Positions 49,705-63,300 of a stretch of 64,000 bases of DNA are shown here, piece after piece. Origin of the DNA: Cyclina sinensis. Taxonomy: Eukaryota > Mollusca > Bivalvia > Venerida > Veneridae. The stretch is taken from contig JAAONU010000003.1 in assembly GCA_012932295.1 (NCBI GenBank), forward strand, positions 32,908,361 through 32,972,360, given 5' to 3'. A program made the position numbers and the translations under genes. Below the pieces are notes generated by a model that was given only the letters and a program-made list of their open reading frames with translations, was not told the DNA's origin and made no database searches. Within the stretch, counting starts at the first letter, position 1. Each line of letters starts with the position of its first letter.

Positions 49705-50412
49705 ATAGTTATAAAAGGTACACTGATTTCATATTGATTAATAGTTATAAAAGGTACACTGATTTTATATTGATTAATAGTTATAAAAGGTACACTGATT
49801 TCATATTGATTAATAGTTATAAAGGGTACACTGTTTTCATACTGATTAATAATTATAAAAGGTACACTGATTTCATATTGATTAATAGTTATAAAGGGTA
49901 CACTGTTTTCATATTGACTAATAGTTATAAAGGGTACACTGATTTCATATTGATTAATAATTATAAAAGGTACACTGATTTCATATTGATTAATAGGTAT
50001 AAAAGGTACACTGATTTCATATTGATTAATAGTTATAAAAGGTACACTGATTTCATATTGATTAATAGTTATACACTGATTTCATATTGATTAATAGTTA
50101 TAAAGGGTACACTGATTTCATATTGATTAATAATTATAAAAGGTACACTGATTTCATATTGATTAATAGTTATAAAGGGTACACTGATTTCATATTGATT
50201 AATAGTTATAAAAGGTACACTGATTTCATATTGATTAATGGTTATAAAGGGTACACTGATTTCATATTGATTAATAGTTATAAAAGGTACACTGATTTCA
50301 TATTGATTAATAGTTATAAAGGGTACACTGATTTCATATTGATTAATAGTTATAAAAGGTACACTGATTTCATATTGATAAATAGGTATAAAAGATACAC
50401 TGATTTTATATT
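49705..50412 (+). repeat. 36-bp minisatellite, 20 units, with a 72-bp higher-order pattern
   Basis: The unit starts ATAGTTATAAAAGGTACACT and continues GATTTCATATTGATTA, repeating every 36 bp from 49705 to 50029, then from 50094 to 50382. The eleventh unit (50065) is 29 bp, having lost seven bases. Units have either AAAAGG or AAAGGG after GTTAT; from 50094 to 50346 these alternate strictly for eight units. Since 36 is a multiple of three, a 12-residue peptide repeat is open in one frame on each side of the short unit; this is not evidence for a protein. Confidence 0.97.
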
Positions 50413-52514
50413 CTCTTTCACAGTCGCTATTAAATATTTTAGTCGCTTAATTTAAAATGTGTATGTAACTGGTGTGCATGTCATAGAGACAAAGGCATTT
50501 ATTTATCAACGGTGTAGTATGGAACACCACAACTGTCTTATTTTTACAACTGTGATGTCTTGTTACGACTATATATGTTATATTGTTATGCACACAGGTA
50601 AAATGTTTTGTTAAGATCAGATCAGATGATGGGGTTATTTACCCTCGGCACCGGCCTAAGCCATATGGCCGAGCACGACGTAAAATAGTTATATCTTGTT
50701 TTAAAAGTACTTATAATAGTTATTGCCGTGTGTAGGTTATCATCACATGACCAGATGAAGGTGGTCGACGAAGTTGGTCCAACATCATTAGATCTTAAAA
50801 GAGAATATTAAATATTCTCTTATATTTTAACTTATGTATTAAAGTGGCTAAAAAGGAATGAATATTTTCTCTTAAATTATCGTAAGATAGCATACATCTT
50901 GGACTGTATATAGTATGTTTAAATAACTAATATTCAAAGTGTTTCTATTGTATTTCTTATATTATTAAAGGTAATAGCAAGGCTTACTTATTATATCATA
51001 TTATTATTATATTATCATAAATTAGGTTGCAATTCCAGAGATTTTAAAAGGTTATGATTTTAATAAAATAATTCTTAAAAAAGAAAGTAATTCAACCAAA
51101 TTTCCATATACTACAAGGTTTCCTTATATAAAACAATTTGCCGAGAACTAATAAGTAATAAAGAGAACCAGGAGAATTCTCTTTAGAATTGAAACTTCGT
51201 TTACACAGACTTTTTATTATTTTGGCCCTATTAGCTTTATATACCATGTACTAATGTACCTACTATATGTTGAGAAATACTTTTGTTAAGTTATATAAGT
51301 AAATCTCAACAAGTGTAGACCCGAGACTTATGCTCCACAGGGTACGGGGGCCTGCACTAAGCAGCCAGCTGCTTAAATAAAGGCTATTTATAGATTGTGT
51401 GGAGACTTACTATAGTAGGTACTAAAAGCTCCCCCCCACTAGAAGTCCATTGAACTGTTCTCGGTTTATAGACAAAAATTTCGTTGTTTAAAAGAATAAT
51501 AATATCTAAAAGAATTTGTTATACCCACATAAAAATTTATTACTTACAAAAGCTAATTTTGCCAGTAAATTTGAAAATGGAAACTTAAAAAAGATTACAG
51601 ACTGTCTGACCATCTTCGCTCCGTCTATAAAAAAGTTATACATGTGCCTACATTTTTTTCAAAACACCCTTATTTTTGTCTTTGATACATTTATTTGTAA
51701 AGCCCATTTAACCGAATAATTAAAACTATATTCAATCTGAGCTTGTAAATTATAATGATCTATCATAAATAAAACAATATCAATACATGAGAGTCTGGAG
51801 CGTGTTTGGTCGCACGGCATGAAGTAGCACACTTTCACAAGTTCTTTAATGATTAATTTCAAAGACTCTGTTTACATTACATTACACAACGTCTGAAATG
51901 AGATTGTCTTGTTAAGTTGACAAGTTTATTTGATTTTGCTCAATTATAACATTAGATTGAAATGTTAAATGAATGATACATGTTATCATTACACATGCAA
52001 GGTTAATCTTAAACTATCAATTATTTTTTACGTTTTGGAAAAAAAATGTCATAGTTAATCGATAATTCCTAAATTCATATGAATTGATATTTTATTTATA
52101 GGGATTTGACCAAACGAATATACTGCACATGCTTCGATAACACATCATTTCTCGAATAAGTTTACACTTTTCCAATTCAAACACAGATGGTCAGAAATCG
52201 AGTACTCCTTGAAAATATAGACCGTCACAAGCATATAACAAAACTGACTTGAATTGCAGATGATTTTTTAATTGTAAGGAAAAATAAAACTGTAAACGCT
52301 GAACTAGCATGGTCTACTATTTGAAGGAACAGCTTTTTTTATAAAAAAACACGAATGTTCACAACAAATGGCTAAACGGTTTATTTTGTTTGAGATTCCT
52401 AAAAATAAGCTTCTCCTTGAAAAAAATACGCTACATTTACTTCTGTTATAGAAAATCGTCTAAGTAGTCAACCTTAACTTTAAAGAGTAAAAGTATCAAA
52501 AATGTGGCTCTCAC

Positions 52515-52628
52515 CTTCAGAACAGATTGTTTTAAATCCAGCTTCGAACAATGCAAGCAATGACAACTTAAACAGTATGCTCTGCAAGCAGTATTATCTG
52601 GAATTGCCACATCGACAGACTTGACCAT
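52515..52628 (-). CDS. weak candidate exon, cysteine-dense, unknown
   Basis: A frame of 38 codons from ATG at 52628 ends in phase at CTGAAG followed by a GTGAGAG donor-like site. It contains CRAYCLSCHCLHC (five Cys in 13 residues). No hydrophobic signal segment is seen, no second exon could be matched, and an in-frame stop lies about 36 bp upstream of the ATG with no acceptor in between. It may well be chance. Confidence 0.12.
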
Positions 52629-53700
52629 TACAATACTGTACTCACTTACTTTATAATAGGCTTATCATTCTATACACAATTGCGTTGCGATAAAAAAGCT
52701 TCATGGCTTTTTCTCTTTATGAAGTTCAGTAACCGATTAACTTTTAAAATAATTTGAACAGAAACACGAAGTAAACATCAAACCTCTGCTTTCTCATCGT
52801 GCAGCAACGACAGTTTGCTGCCGAGATGAAGTAGTGAGATTCGGCCCAAGTGCCATGTCCTCATAAGAAAAGCTAAACAGTTTTCCAAGAAGTAAAACAA
52901 GAGGCGTTATCAGTTATGTGCGGAAATAAAAGCAGTTTTAAAATAGCATCTTCTAGATTCTGTTTCTCCATTTGGAATCAAATAAGGATGTTGTAATATT
53001 CTGTGATGCCTGCCTAAAGGGACTTATCTAAAATATTACATATGTGTGATATTGACTCATTCTCTATAGAATAGAAAAAAATCGATTATGAATAGCTCAT
53101 ATTTCTTTCTTAAGGTACTCAGAAATTACATATGCATTAAGTTCACCTCAAACTTATTCACTAATATCCTGTACAAAGGTTGTTCGAAGGTTGTTTTTCC
53201 CCCATTTTTATTTCTTCTCAAAATAATAATAGTAATAACGGGAACGTAATTTCATGTTCCATAGCTTGAAAGAGAAAGATGGAAAAATTAAAACAAGACT
53301 TTGTGTATAACGTCTTATGTGCAATAAAAATGTTTAGAAGATATTATTTAAAGATAAAAATAACATTCAACAGCTTGGCGTTGTCTCTTAAATACACAAA
53401 TAGAAAGATTACAGAAGTTTTTATTTTACATGCGGCATAATTAGAGAAAAAAAACTTGCTAAAAATGAAATAGTTAACTGACAAAAATATATTTAAAATC
53501 AAGGTATTCTCTTTAAAGAAACGCTAGTTCCTTAGACAGAAAGTAAGTATTGTCAATTTATGTTTCTTGTAAAAGATATTATTGTTAATTGTACAATTTG
53601 TCATGTAATAAAGAAAAAAACTAGATCAAAGGGGTGATAAATACTAGAATTAATAACTTTTCAACGTGTTTAATTTTCAGTTTATTGCCCCTTTTTCTGA

Positions 53701-53741
53701 AAAACAAAACAAAAACAAAACAAACAAAAAAAAAAAAAAAC
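53701..53741 (+). repeat. A-rich (AAAAC)n tract
   Basis: AAAACAAAACAAAAACAAAAC-type run ending in about 14 A; could be the tail of a retroposed copy, but nothing upstream identifies one. Confidence 0.7.
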
Positions 53742-54383
53742 ATTGTTGTAAAGAGTAAGAGTTGAAGTATATTAATTTTATTTTAAAATCAATCTATTCT
53801 AACATGTTTTCTTTTGTTTCTAAATATACACGATAATATATACTATTAAATTCGTTAAACGCAAACAGCGCCTTCCCCGGAACAAAAACATAGTTTCGTT
53901 GGATATATTGTATCCAAAACCATCTTAAAACAAAACTTTAGAGCAGGCTTCCAAAAGAAATTAAAATTACCTCATTACAAATAAATATTATTATAAACTT
54001 TCAAAATATACGTTAAGTATTTCCTATAAATTCTAAAATAAACAATATTAATTAGCGATTAAAGATAATACATACCTTGTGATAGTGTTCTAATTATTCA
54101 TCCCTATATGAAAATGAATCGATAGAAGAAACCATTCCATGTTAAGTAAACATCAATCCTAGGAAACATTGTTATCCGGAGTTCTCACATAGACCGACAA
54201 AGGCAATATTCAATAGCAGATGGCAAGTTTGCGACTAAATACTAGAACCTGTCTAACTGAGGTTCTAGAAATTGACATATCCTTTTAAATACGATAACAG
54301 TGCTAGGGAGAAAAAGTGACGCATTTTTCCCGTCTGCAGGCATTCCTAATATTTTGCTGTTCTCATCCATTTGTTTTCATCTT

Positions 54384-54415
<32 letters not shown>
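54384..54415 (+). repeat. (AG)n microsatellite
   Basis: GAGAGAGACAGAGAG run with one interruption. Confidence 0.95.
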
Positions 54416-56587
54416 ATAGTTATACAAATGCATTAAGTTAGGCTATACGAGGACAATTAACTATATAACTAAAATATGAAAAAGCAATGAAAAACTTGAA
54501 CATACCAATATACGATATGCAACAATCAAACATTTTAATTTGTAGGAGTAAGAACAAAACTATTGTATCTCCTTATTACTACTTAAAATATGTTTGCACC
54601 GACCGATTTGATTTTATATTTTTATCATATGCTATGCGAAAATTTTACAAACTCCCAATACATGAAAAGAAAAGAATTATTACGCTGTATTACGTAGTTA
54701 AAACGTTGTATCGAATTACTTATACAATAACCTATTGGAATAGATATAGATGCACTGATTACTCAAAAATAGAATTAGTCTGAGAAGTCAGAAGTGAAAT
54801 TAAAAGAATTCAACTCTTGGAAGTCATCCATGAAACTAAAAGAAGTTCAGTCTGAAGTTAATAGACTGTTGAAGTAAAGTGCGAAGAAGAGCATACCGAA
54901 ACAGAGAGAAGTTGCTTTATATCAAATTAATTAACCACAATTCTTTACATCTGTAACGAAAGCATATTTTCTTTTTAATTACTTTGACCATAAACTAAAC
55001 CAAATACGTTTCAATTACGTTCTACAATACATGAGAGTTAAATATTTTCAGACAATAAATGTTCGGGTGAAAACTTTGAATTAGTTGTTAGATTATGACG
55101 AAACTGAAGTTCTTATTCAAAAGTCTTGTAGTATAATTTGCAAGTTTTGTATTGACAAAGCATTATTTTGTTTTCATATACAAACTATTACGTTGGTGAC
55201 TTAGTAAGTTATATGGCATGAGTTACATCGATGAAATATATCCAAGTTTTAAGAAAAATGGAATAAATACTATTAATGTTAGCAAAGTATCGTTACCATT
55301 TACAAATACATTCAATATGGAAACACTTCTTTCTTATTAAATGAATGTGCACTAATTCTATAGCAACTTTACGTCTGTTTGTCCATCTCAATAGTTCAAT
55401 CTCTGTACAATTACTTCTTCATCAGAGAAAACGCATCTCCACAGAGTTAAATATATGGAATAACTAGGTATAATCAAATCTAGATAAAGTAACACAGGAG
55501 TACCGAAATTGGCCATGAAGGGTAGATGCAATTTGCACAGCTGTAAACAGTTAAAAAAATGAAAAAAATTGCTCTACTAACACCGATATATGTATTTTCA
55601 ATTTTTCAACAATTCTTGGCAAACCATCCCATTTTAAGTGTCACGAGAATATAAGAGCCAGTACCTAAATTGTGTTGACAAATAGTAGAAAAATAAGTTG
55701 ACACCAACAATAACGAAAGCTCAAGGGAGTAGACAGGCTCAATGCAATTATGTTATATCATTGCGAGCTGCTTGCACGTTATTTTCGCTTCCTCCCCTTG
55801 TAAATAATGTCACAAATGTCAGCTCTCTGGTAATTCCACTTAAAGCGAGGATATCTTTTAAACAATCGATGGAAAATAAAATTTGGTTGAAATATTTCAG
55901 ATACAATAGGCAGGCATGTTTACGTTCAGTCAGGCGCTGACAAATAATAGAAATGAGTTCTCCTTTCGATGTATGAGACTATTAAGTATGTACAAATTTT
56001 AACAAATCGACTTACGTTAATACTATAGTAAAACGTTATTCTGTGTTGTTGTTGTTTTTAATTTCCTAGAAAATTATAATACAGATACAATAAATTGCCT
56101 TCAAAGTCTTAATACTTTTCTTTACATTACGAAAAAAATATGTATTAAAATTCTGAAGGTAACTTTGAAAAGCTTGATGTAGGTTGACAGTTTGCTAAAT
56201 CACCGTTCAAGTTTCTTGACCTTAAAATCCCCAAGAAACACGCGACTTTCATTCATAAGTATATATAAGTAAAAAATAATAAATACAAACGTTTATCGTA
56301 AACATAGACCCCCGAGAACCGTCTTCATCCCTGAACCGTTGTCTTGAGTAATCAACTATTTACAGACCTGATGTCTATGACAAGCATGGTTAAGGAAATA
56401 TTGCAGAAAAAGAGTCAGTTGAAAAGCATACTATGAAACATTTCTGGAATAACTTTTGAACGACTTTTACAGCTAAACAATGTTTGGTTATAAGCATGCC
56501 CAATGTTTGGGTTTTTGACTGATGGAATACGTTGCCATTGTTATTGTATTTCATGTAGTAAAAATTTTGTCTAGTTTAACGTTTCTT

Positions 56588-57353
56588 ATGCCCCCGAAGG
56601 GTAGCATATAGTTTTTGAACTGTCTGTCCGTCAGTCCGTCCGAAAACTTAAACATTTGCCATAACTTTTTATTTGACCTTAACCCTTGAATGTTCTTTAC
56701 CTTGAAGATCAAATTGTCCAAAAACTTTAACATTGACCAAAACTTCCTTATTAGTAAGTGGATTTACTTCATGCTTGGAAACAACACCCCTTTGGACAAG
56801 ACCTTCCCACTGACCTATATTGTTTCGACCTTGACACCTGAATGACCTTCACACTGAAAATCCATTTGTACAAAAAACTTCAACATTGACCATAACTCCT
56901 TTATTGAATTGGAATTGGATTTACTTCATACTTGGTCACAACAACACTTTGGACAAGAACTTCTTTTTGATCTATATTTATCTGACCTTGACCCCTGAAT
57001 GACCTTCACACTGAAAATCCATTTGTCCAAAAACTTTAACATTAACCTTAACTCCTTTATAGGTAACTGGATTTACATCATGCTTAGACACAACAACACT
57101 TTGGCCAAGACCTTCCCTTTGACTTATATTTATCTTACTTTGACCCCTGAATGACCTTTGCCTTGAAGATCCAATTGTCCAAAAACATTATCATTGGTCA
57201 TAACCTCCTAATTAGAAAGTGGATTTACTTCATACTTGGGCACAACACTCCTTTGGACAAGACCATCCTTTGACCCTTTGAATGACTGGTCCTCAGCTCA
57301 AAGTCAAATCACCACTTCGGGGGCATTGTCATTTTATTGTGACAGTTCTTGTT
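56588..57353 (+). repeat. non-autonomous tandem-array element, ATGCCCCCGAAG / CTTCGGGGGCAT ends
   Basis: The left end ATGCCCCCGAAG (56588-56599) continues as the palindrome-like ATGCCCCCGAAGGGTAGCAT and GTCCGTCAGTCCGTCCG. Four diverged units of about 150 bp follow, each with TGACCTTGACCCCTGAATGA, then CAAAAACTTTAACATTGACC and GGATTTACTTCATACTTGG. CTTCGGGGGCAT at 57315-57326 is an exact inverted match of the left 12 bases. A hairpin TGTCA/TGACA (57327-57344) and TTCTTGTT close the element. No coding frame. Confidence 0.85.
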
Positions 57354-60300
57354 TTCTTCACATCTTGCTTGCTGGAATAAAATTCCGAACGCGGCATTAG
57401 ATATCAGACATCAGCAGTTATTGGCTCTAAATGTAATAATAACCATAATTTTCAAAGTTAGCACTGTGTATTCATCGCAGACTTTTGTGCCGGCCTTGGG
57501 CTATTTAAACAAATACAACGCCATGCACTATTCTTATCTTTACGCAATACCTTTGAATGATGAATTTTGCCTGGACTGTAACTTATTTAGTATAAAAGCT
57601 AAAAACTTAAAAATTAGAGATGGTAGAACTTTGTGATCAGGAGTGCACTTTGCAAAAAACATGAGTCATTAATGCTTGGTTTCCAATTTCACAAAATAAA
57701 ACAGATGAGTTCATACGGTTTAGTTATGTGGTATTGTGATATTGATAAAGTCTTTAAGCGTGGTTTCAACTGAGAGTTTTAGGTTTCTACTGAATTAGAT
57801 GACTTGCGAGTATTTCTGCAGCGCCTTGGTTGACGAGCGTATATTGCATCTTTTTCTGTGATGCTCTTGTTTCTAATTCTGTGTCCTTGAATTTATGATA
57901 ACCCATCCTTTCTAGTAAAAAAACACAAACATTATATAGGGAAAACATATCCAAGATAAAACATTTTTAATCATGAATCATGTGTTTAAACACTTAAATC
58001 GCATGAATAAGCTTTCTAATTCTTTAAAACAGTTGCTAATTTTTAAAATGATTGTGGCATGCACACGATTAAATGATTTTCAACTATTCACCAAACAAGC
58101 AAGTACCTTCTATTTAAGATAAAATCTATGGACATTGTGAAAACCTGCACACATTAATAGTTCTATAAAATGAAAGCGATGTAAGAGTTTAACACCTTGT
58201 TACAAAAGCATCTGCAAAAAGTGACAAGACTGTGTCGGAAAGTCGAATCTCTTCGGAACAATATTTAAAGAGGCATACTCAAAAATGTCAAGCACTTCTC
58301 TCATTTACTCTTATGTAAATATGATTGATACTGAAAGAATGAATACATAGTGTCAAGATGTCAGTGGAAAATTCTAGGTTCAATATGATACCAAATGCGT
58401 TAATACAAGGCTTTATACTAGGCTTTATACATACAGAGGTTTGTACAAATTTAAAGTAAAAAGCCATTTGTTACGAATGCACTTTTACTTTGATGCCTAC
58501 GCATTACGGGAAAACCCATTGCTTCATATATCAACTGATATTAAACTTGCCAGAAGCATTCATTTCTTTGGTGGCTGGGCCCGGTGGGAACTCCCATATT
58601 GGAACATACGAACCAATGAGATTCGTTGTTACAAACTTAATTTGGCTATTTCACAATTCTAATTATTGTCCATATATATTTTGTTACCTCATATATATAT
58701 TTTAGAACATAAATATATTGTAAGAACATTTTTTTCTAATTACTGACCATATAATTTTTTCTTATTGTCCTTATATATTTTTTTAACCTCATAAATATTT
58801 TTTAAAACATAAATATATTTTTATTGTTCATATATATATACATTTTTTTTATCTCATAAATATTTTAGCACATATATTTTTATTGCATAATTATTTCTTT
58901 TACTGAACCAATATCTTTATATACAATTTTGCAACACTCCACACACCATACATATGAATATTTTTTTCATTTCAAAGAGAACGAGTATGTCCCTTAACAC
59001 AACATCGTCAACAAACTTCTGCTCAATATGCCTGTAAACAAGGAGAAAAATAGCTCCAGTTTATCAACAATAATAAATGATTGGTGAAACCATAAGAAAG
59101 GCGACCTCGGGGATCCAGAGGACACACTTGCTTTCAGTAATTCGATACTGTTTCGATTTAACTACAAGATAACAATTTACCAGGAAAACGCTTCCACTCG
59201 TAATTAATACTGGAATTGTCTAATGGAATTTTGTTTGTATCAGGCACTTAAAGCTAATTCGGACTGAAAAAAATCAATGTTAAATGGTGATGCTAATATA
59301 TCAGACAATAATTGTTAGTCTACTCCATGCTGCAACATTGTGGTTGTCTTATCAGCATATAAAATATCACCACTAAAACCTGTTTGTTATACGAGGTGCT
59401 TTTTTGCTCTAAAACAGGTTTTTGTCTATTTCTTCTTTTAATTTGCATCAGCAAAAGTTAACGAAACAGCGTTCAACTTGTTAAAATATCTTTGACTTGG
59501 TTCAAATTTTGACAATTCTCAATTTGCTAGCATAATAGCAATAAAAATGTACGCGTTTTTTTTTGTAAGTGCTGATTTATTGACCTACAGTATCCTTTTA
59601 GGTTGATACTCCAGCTCATGAAGAAAGACACAAATACGAGCGATAATTTTGCAATAGGAAATACTTATTAAATCAAAAAGAAAGAGTGGGGATGGGTTTA
59701 GGTGAAGGTACTAGGTTGATAGAAAAGTAGAAAAGTGAAAGATAGAAAGGAAGAAAAAACAGAGACAGAAAATAAAGAAAGGCCAGATTTGTTTATCAAA
59801 GATCAAAGGAAGAACACCATTTATTCTTTAGAAATTGGATGGCTATTGTGGTCATAATTTTGGAAGGTTATTATATTATTTGTCTTAACACCTTAAAGCT
59901 TTCTAAACTATTTTAAACCCCTTCAAATACTTTTGTTCAATTTTGTCTTAATCAAATCATAATGCACATGTTATTTTACTATTTAAATGACAGTTTAGAT
60001 ACAGAAGTTTTTTGCGCAAGTCCAACAGAACTTGCTAAAGATATATAGTGCTGATCCACTGAAAGGTTTTCCTTTAGACTACCCTGTAATTCGGAATATT
60101 TGTGCAAATAAAGAACAATTTTATAACACTGCGACTATTGTTTCGTTATGCCAAAGTAAAGATAAAACCTCTTTATCTTCTTATTTTCTCATTATTTACG
60201 TCCAACTAAATCGATATCAACATTTCCTGTTTAAGTAAACAAATATTGTTTTATGCTTTACCGAATTTTAGCAGACCCAAAAAACACTAATTTTTTCAGA

Positions 60301-63300
60301 GATTTTAGGTTGATGACAAAAGCAGCTTCTTTTAGCGATAAAAAAATGAATTTAACTTAATTCTATATCTATTGCTTACATTGAATTATTTTGAAAAATA
60401 TAAGGTTTCAAATTCAGAACTTTTATATGAGGCTAGAATATATATATTTGACACATTGTTTTGTTTCCTTGATAAGACATCGTTCTTCTTTCATCTGGAA
60501 ATAATCAAAAGCCTTAAGAGTTTTTTTGTGTGTTTATTTAATCAAATGGCAAAAAGAAGCAATGGAAGTATAATAGGTCAAAATAAAAACATAATTCAGA
60601 AGTAAAATATGTACGTTAAACGTACTGCACTGTGTTAATTTAACGTCGTTTTGATGTAATCTATATATTCCATGCAGTAAAGTGCCCAAAGATTTATTGT
60701 GACGAATTCGGTAGAGCTCATACCGTGTGAATTCAATCCTAATAGTGTATTTTTAAGCTGTTTTAGAATGTCATTTGTACTGTTTTTTGTACATCTCATA
60801 GGCTGTTTATGAGAATTTGCACATAGAATTTCAGTCAGCAGAAAATATTGCGCTTGTTTAATATACATTCCTGAGCAATGTCATGACGCTTTTTACAGTA
60901 AGACGATGTTATCTCTCGCGATTTTATACAAGTGCTAAAATGATAAAATTAATGTAAAATTTGGCTTTTAGATACATGAATAGTATGACATATTTTTGTA
61001 TCACAGTTCATGACATTTACTCATGTAACTGTCATGGGAAATTTTCTTCTTTGTGTTAGACGAATCTTATCTCAAACAAATATTAATGTCGAAATTCAAC
61101 AAAATTAAGACATAAAGAACTTATAAAGAACTTATATTATCTAAAAAAAGCCAATTTAAAAACAATTATATCACAGTGGTGCTTTGTGTGAATCTGCTAA
61201 TTTGTGTTTTCATTTGTAGTTCTGCCATCGCTTAGGTCTAAGAAGAAAGTTGTATTATTTGTTACTTAAAGTTACTTAAACAGTTTAACTTTCAAGAAGA
61301 TTGAAGTTTTTGGAATTAGCTATTTTGTTTAGCTTCAGTTAATTTTAAGGCCTTGAACTTTAATGATTGTTTGATTTTGTCTTCCTTCGAACTTTTTTTG
61401 TGCTTTACCCTGATTTTTTTACTGTTAAGCATATCTTGTATGATCAAATTTAAGATGAGGTCATTTGCTGTTCAAACATAAATTAATGTTTAAGAGCCTG
61501 CAAGAATTTAAAAAGGTTTTCCGATTTGTTACCACATGCATTTATGTTTTTCCTCACTCTATTCGTCATTGCATTTCTCGTCAGTCGTCCAATTTTATGT
61601 ACGATGAACGTTAGTAGTGGATTAATCTAAGATAGCAGCTTGTAAATAAATCTCTTGTAGTGTGCTGGTCTATATCTTGTCTATATTAACGACGTCATTA
61701 CTTAATATTTTTTACGCTATAAGTGTGCTGTGATAATGACAAATTTACCCAAAGTTAAGATACTATCTTACATGACGTTTTGTTAAATTATCCTGCACGC
61801 TATTTATCTTAGGGTTTCTTTAACTTACCTCATTCGTCATCGTGACATAATGAACAGACACGTGACGAAATGTTACGTACTTACATCTAGTCATTTAGGT
61901 AACTTAAGTTATAACACAAATATGAATTAAAATATCAAATTGAAATAGAAAGAATGAACTATTCGTCATAGTACTGCTATATAATAATATATTTTAATCA
62001 ACTGAATTGTATTAAATTATTTTGCAAAAAGCGTCTGCATGTATAAATATGAACAGCAATACCGTCGCTGTGTCACTTTAAAAAAACTTTTTTTATAACC
62101 GAAATTAAGCTAAGATTAAAAGGTGTCTGCATTCATAAATAAAACTGCTCTTGTTTATTAAATAAAACTTCTTCCGGTTATCAAATAAAACTATATGATG
62201 ATTAAAGCAGGCTTGCAGTTCAGTCAGCAATTTTTCCAGCGAAGTACTTTTCTGCCCTACGTGCAGTTTGCAAAGTTTATTTTGTGTAAAGCCAGCAGCG
62301 GTCTGAACAGCTTTGTCGCTGTGTTCGTCAGTTAAATGACTTTAAGTTTTAAGCATTAAGGTGATATATTTTCAACAATACTTGTTCCTATGTGATTATA
62401 TAAACAGTATGACGGCTACATCGTAAATGCGGTCGATCAATATACTTCCGCATGTTAGTAAACATTAAAAAAATGCAGAAGTGTGGACTATTGCAAAACA
62501 TGTTTGAATTATTAAGAGATACGGCACGTAAACCTAAGATGTATATTTTCGACAAAAACAAGCTGTACATATCATGAGGATTTTTAAACAAGAAACTGAT
62601 AAACAACGAAAATAGGGTGTATGAAAGAAATATTTATATCAAGTCCCAAACTCGGAAGAAGTATATTTAATAAATAAAACGAAATATCTTTTGTAAAAAT
62701 TATCTGTGTCAACAAAAACGTGCTGGGTGTCACTTTAGGGACTACTTAAAATGGAAAGAAAGACAGAAAGTTTAACATGTTTTAATAAATCTATGAAATT
62801 ATAAATGTCTAATACGCGGCGGAATACCAACTGTTCGATATACGGGCTTTTTTGATATCATGAAATTATTGAGTCAAATAAATTTCAATAATTCCACGAC
62901 AGACCAGTATTGCCATGTTCTCGATTAGGCCTTGATTAGACCTGAACTTCAAGCTAAAAATTAGGGTTTCTTCTAATCTGATTAGATTTCTGTAATTAAT
63001 TTTTATGTAAGGGAGAAATGGTAAGCATAATGAGACAGCTAGAATGGTAAAGTTCTGCAAACTAAAACTAAACTCAACATCCTAAAACTTTCATGAAGTA
63101 AACTTATTTTTTAAGAGGAGACGATAAGATTAAGTACTAATAAATTTAAATAAAGAGCTTTCTGTCTTCGTTTTAAATGCATAGTCTGGGATAACGCTGC
63201 CAAGTAAACGTATACAAAGCCTTGAAGTTAGAAACAGTGTATTAAACTTGGTAAAATACTTGTCAGCGATATCGATTGCCAGTACTTTTTAATTTTTTTT

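Larger units (their letters stand above)
50413..56587. other. non-coding stretch with small palindromes and simple repeats
   Basis: No gene is recognised in 6 kb. Items seen: an AT-rich perfect hairpin at 50799-50821, an 11-bp inverted pair TACCTACTATA / TATAGTAGGTA at 51257-51267 and 51411-51421 around a GC-richer patch, a possible cysteine-dense exon at 52515-52628 (minus), and one half of a dispersed repeat pair at 54118-54205. Confidence 0.55.

Noticed and set aside
43020..50412. Regular 24-bp and 36-bp arrays as possible CRISPR or coding repeats
   Set aside because: The units abut with no unique spacers, and frames are open only because unit lengths are multiples of three. They are minisatellites.
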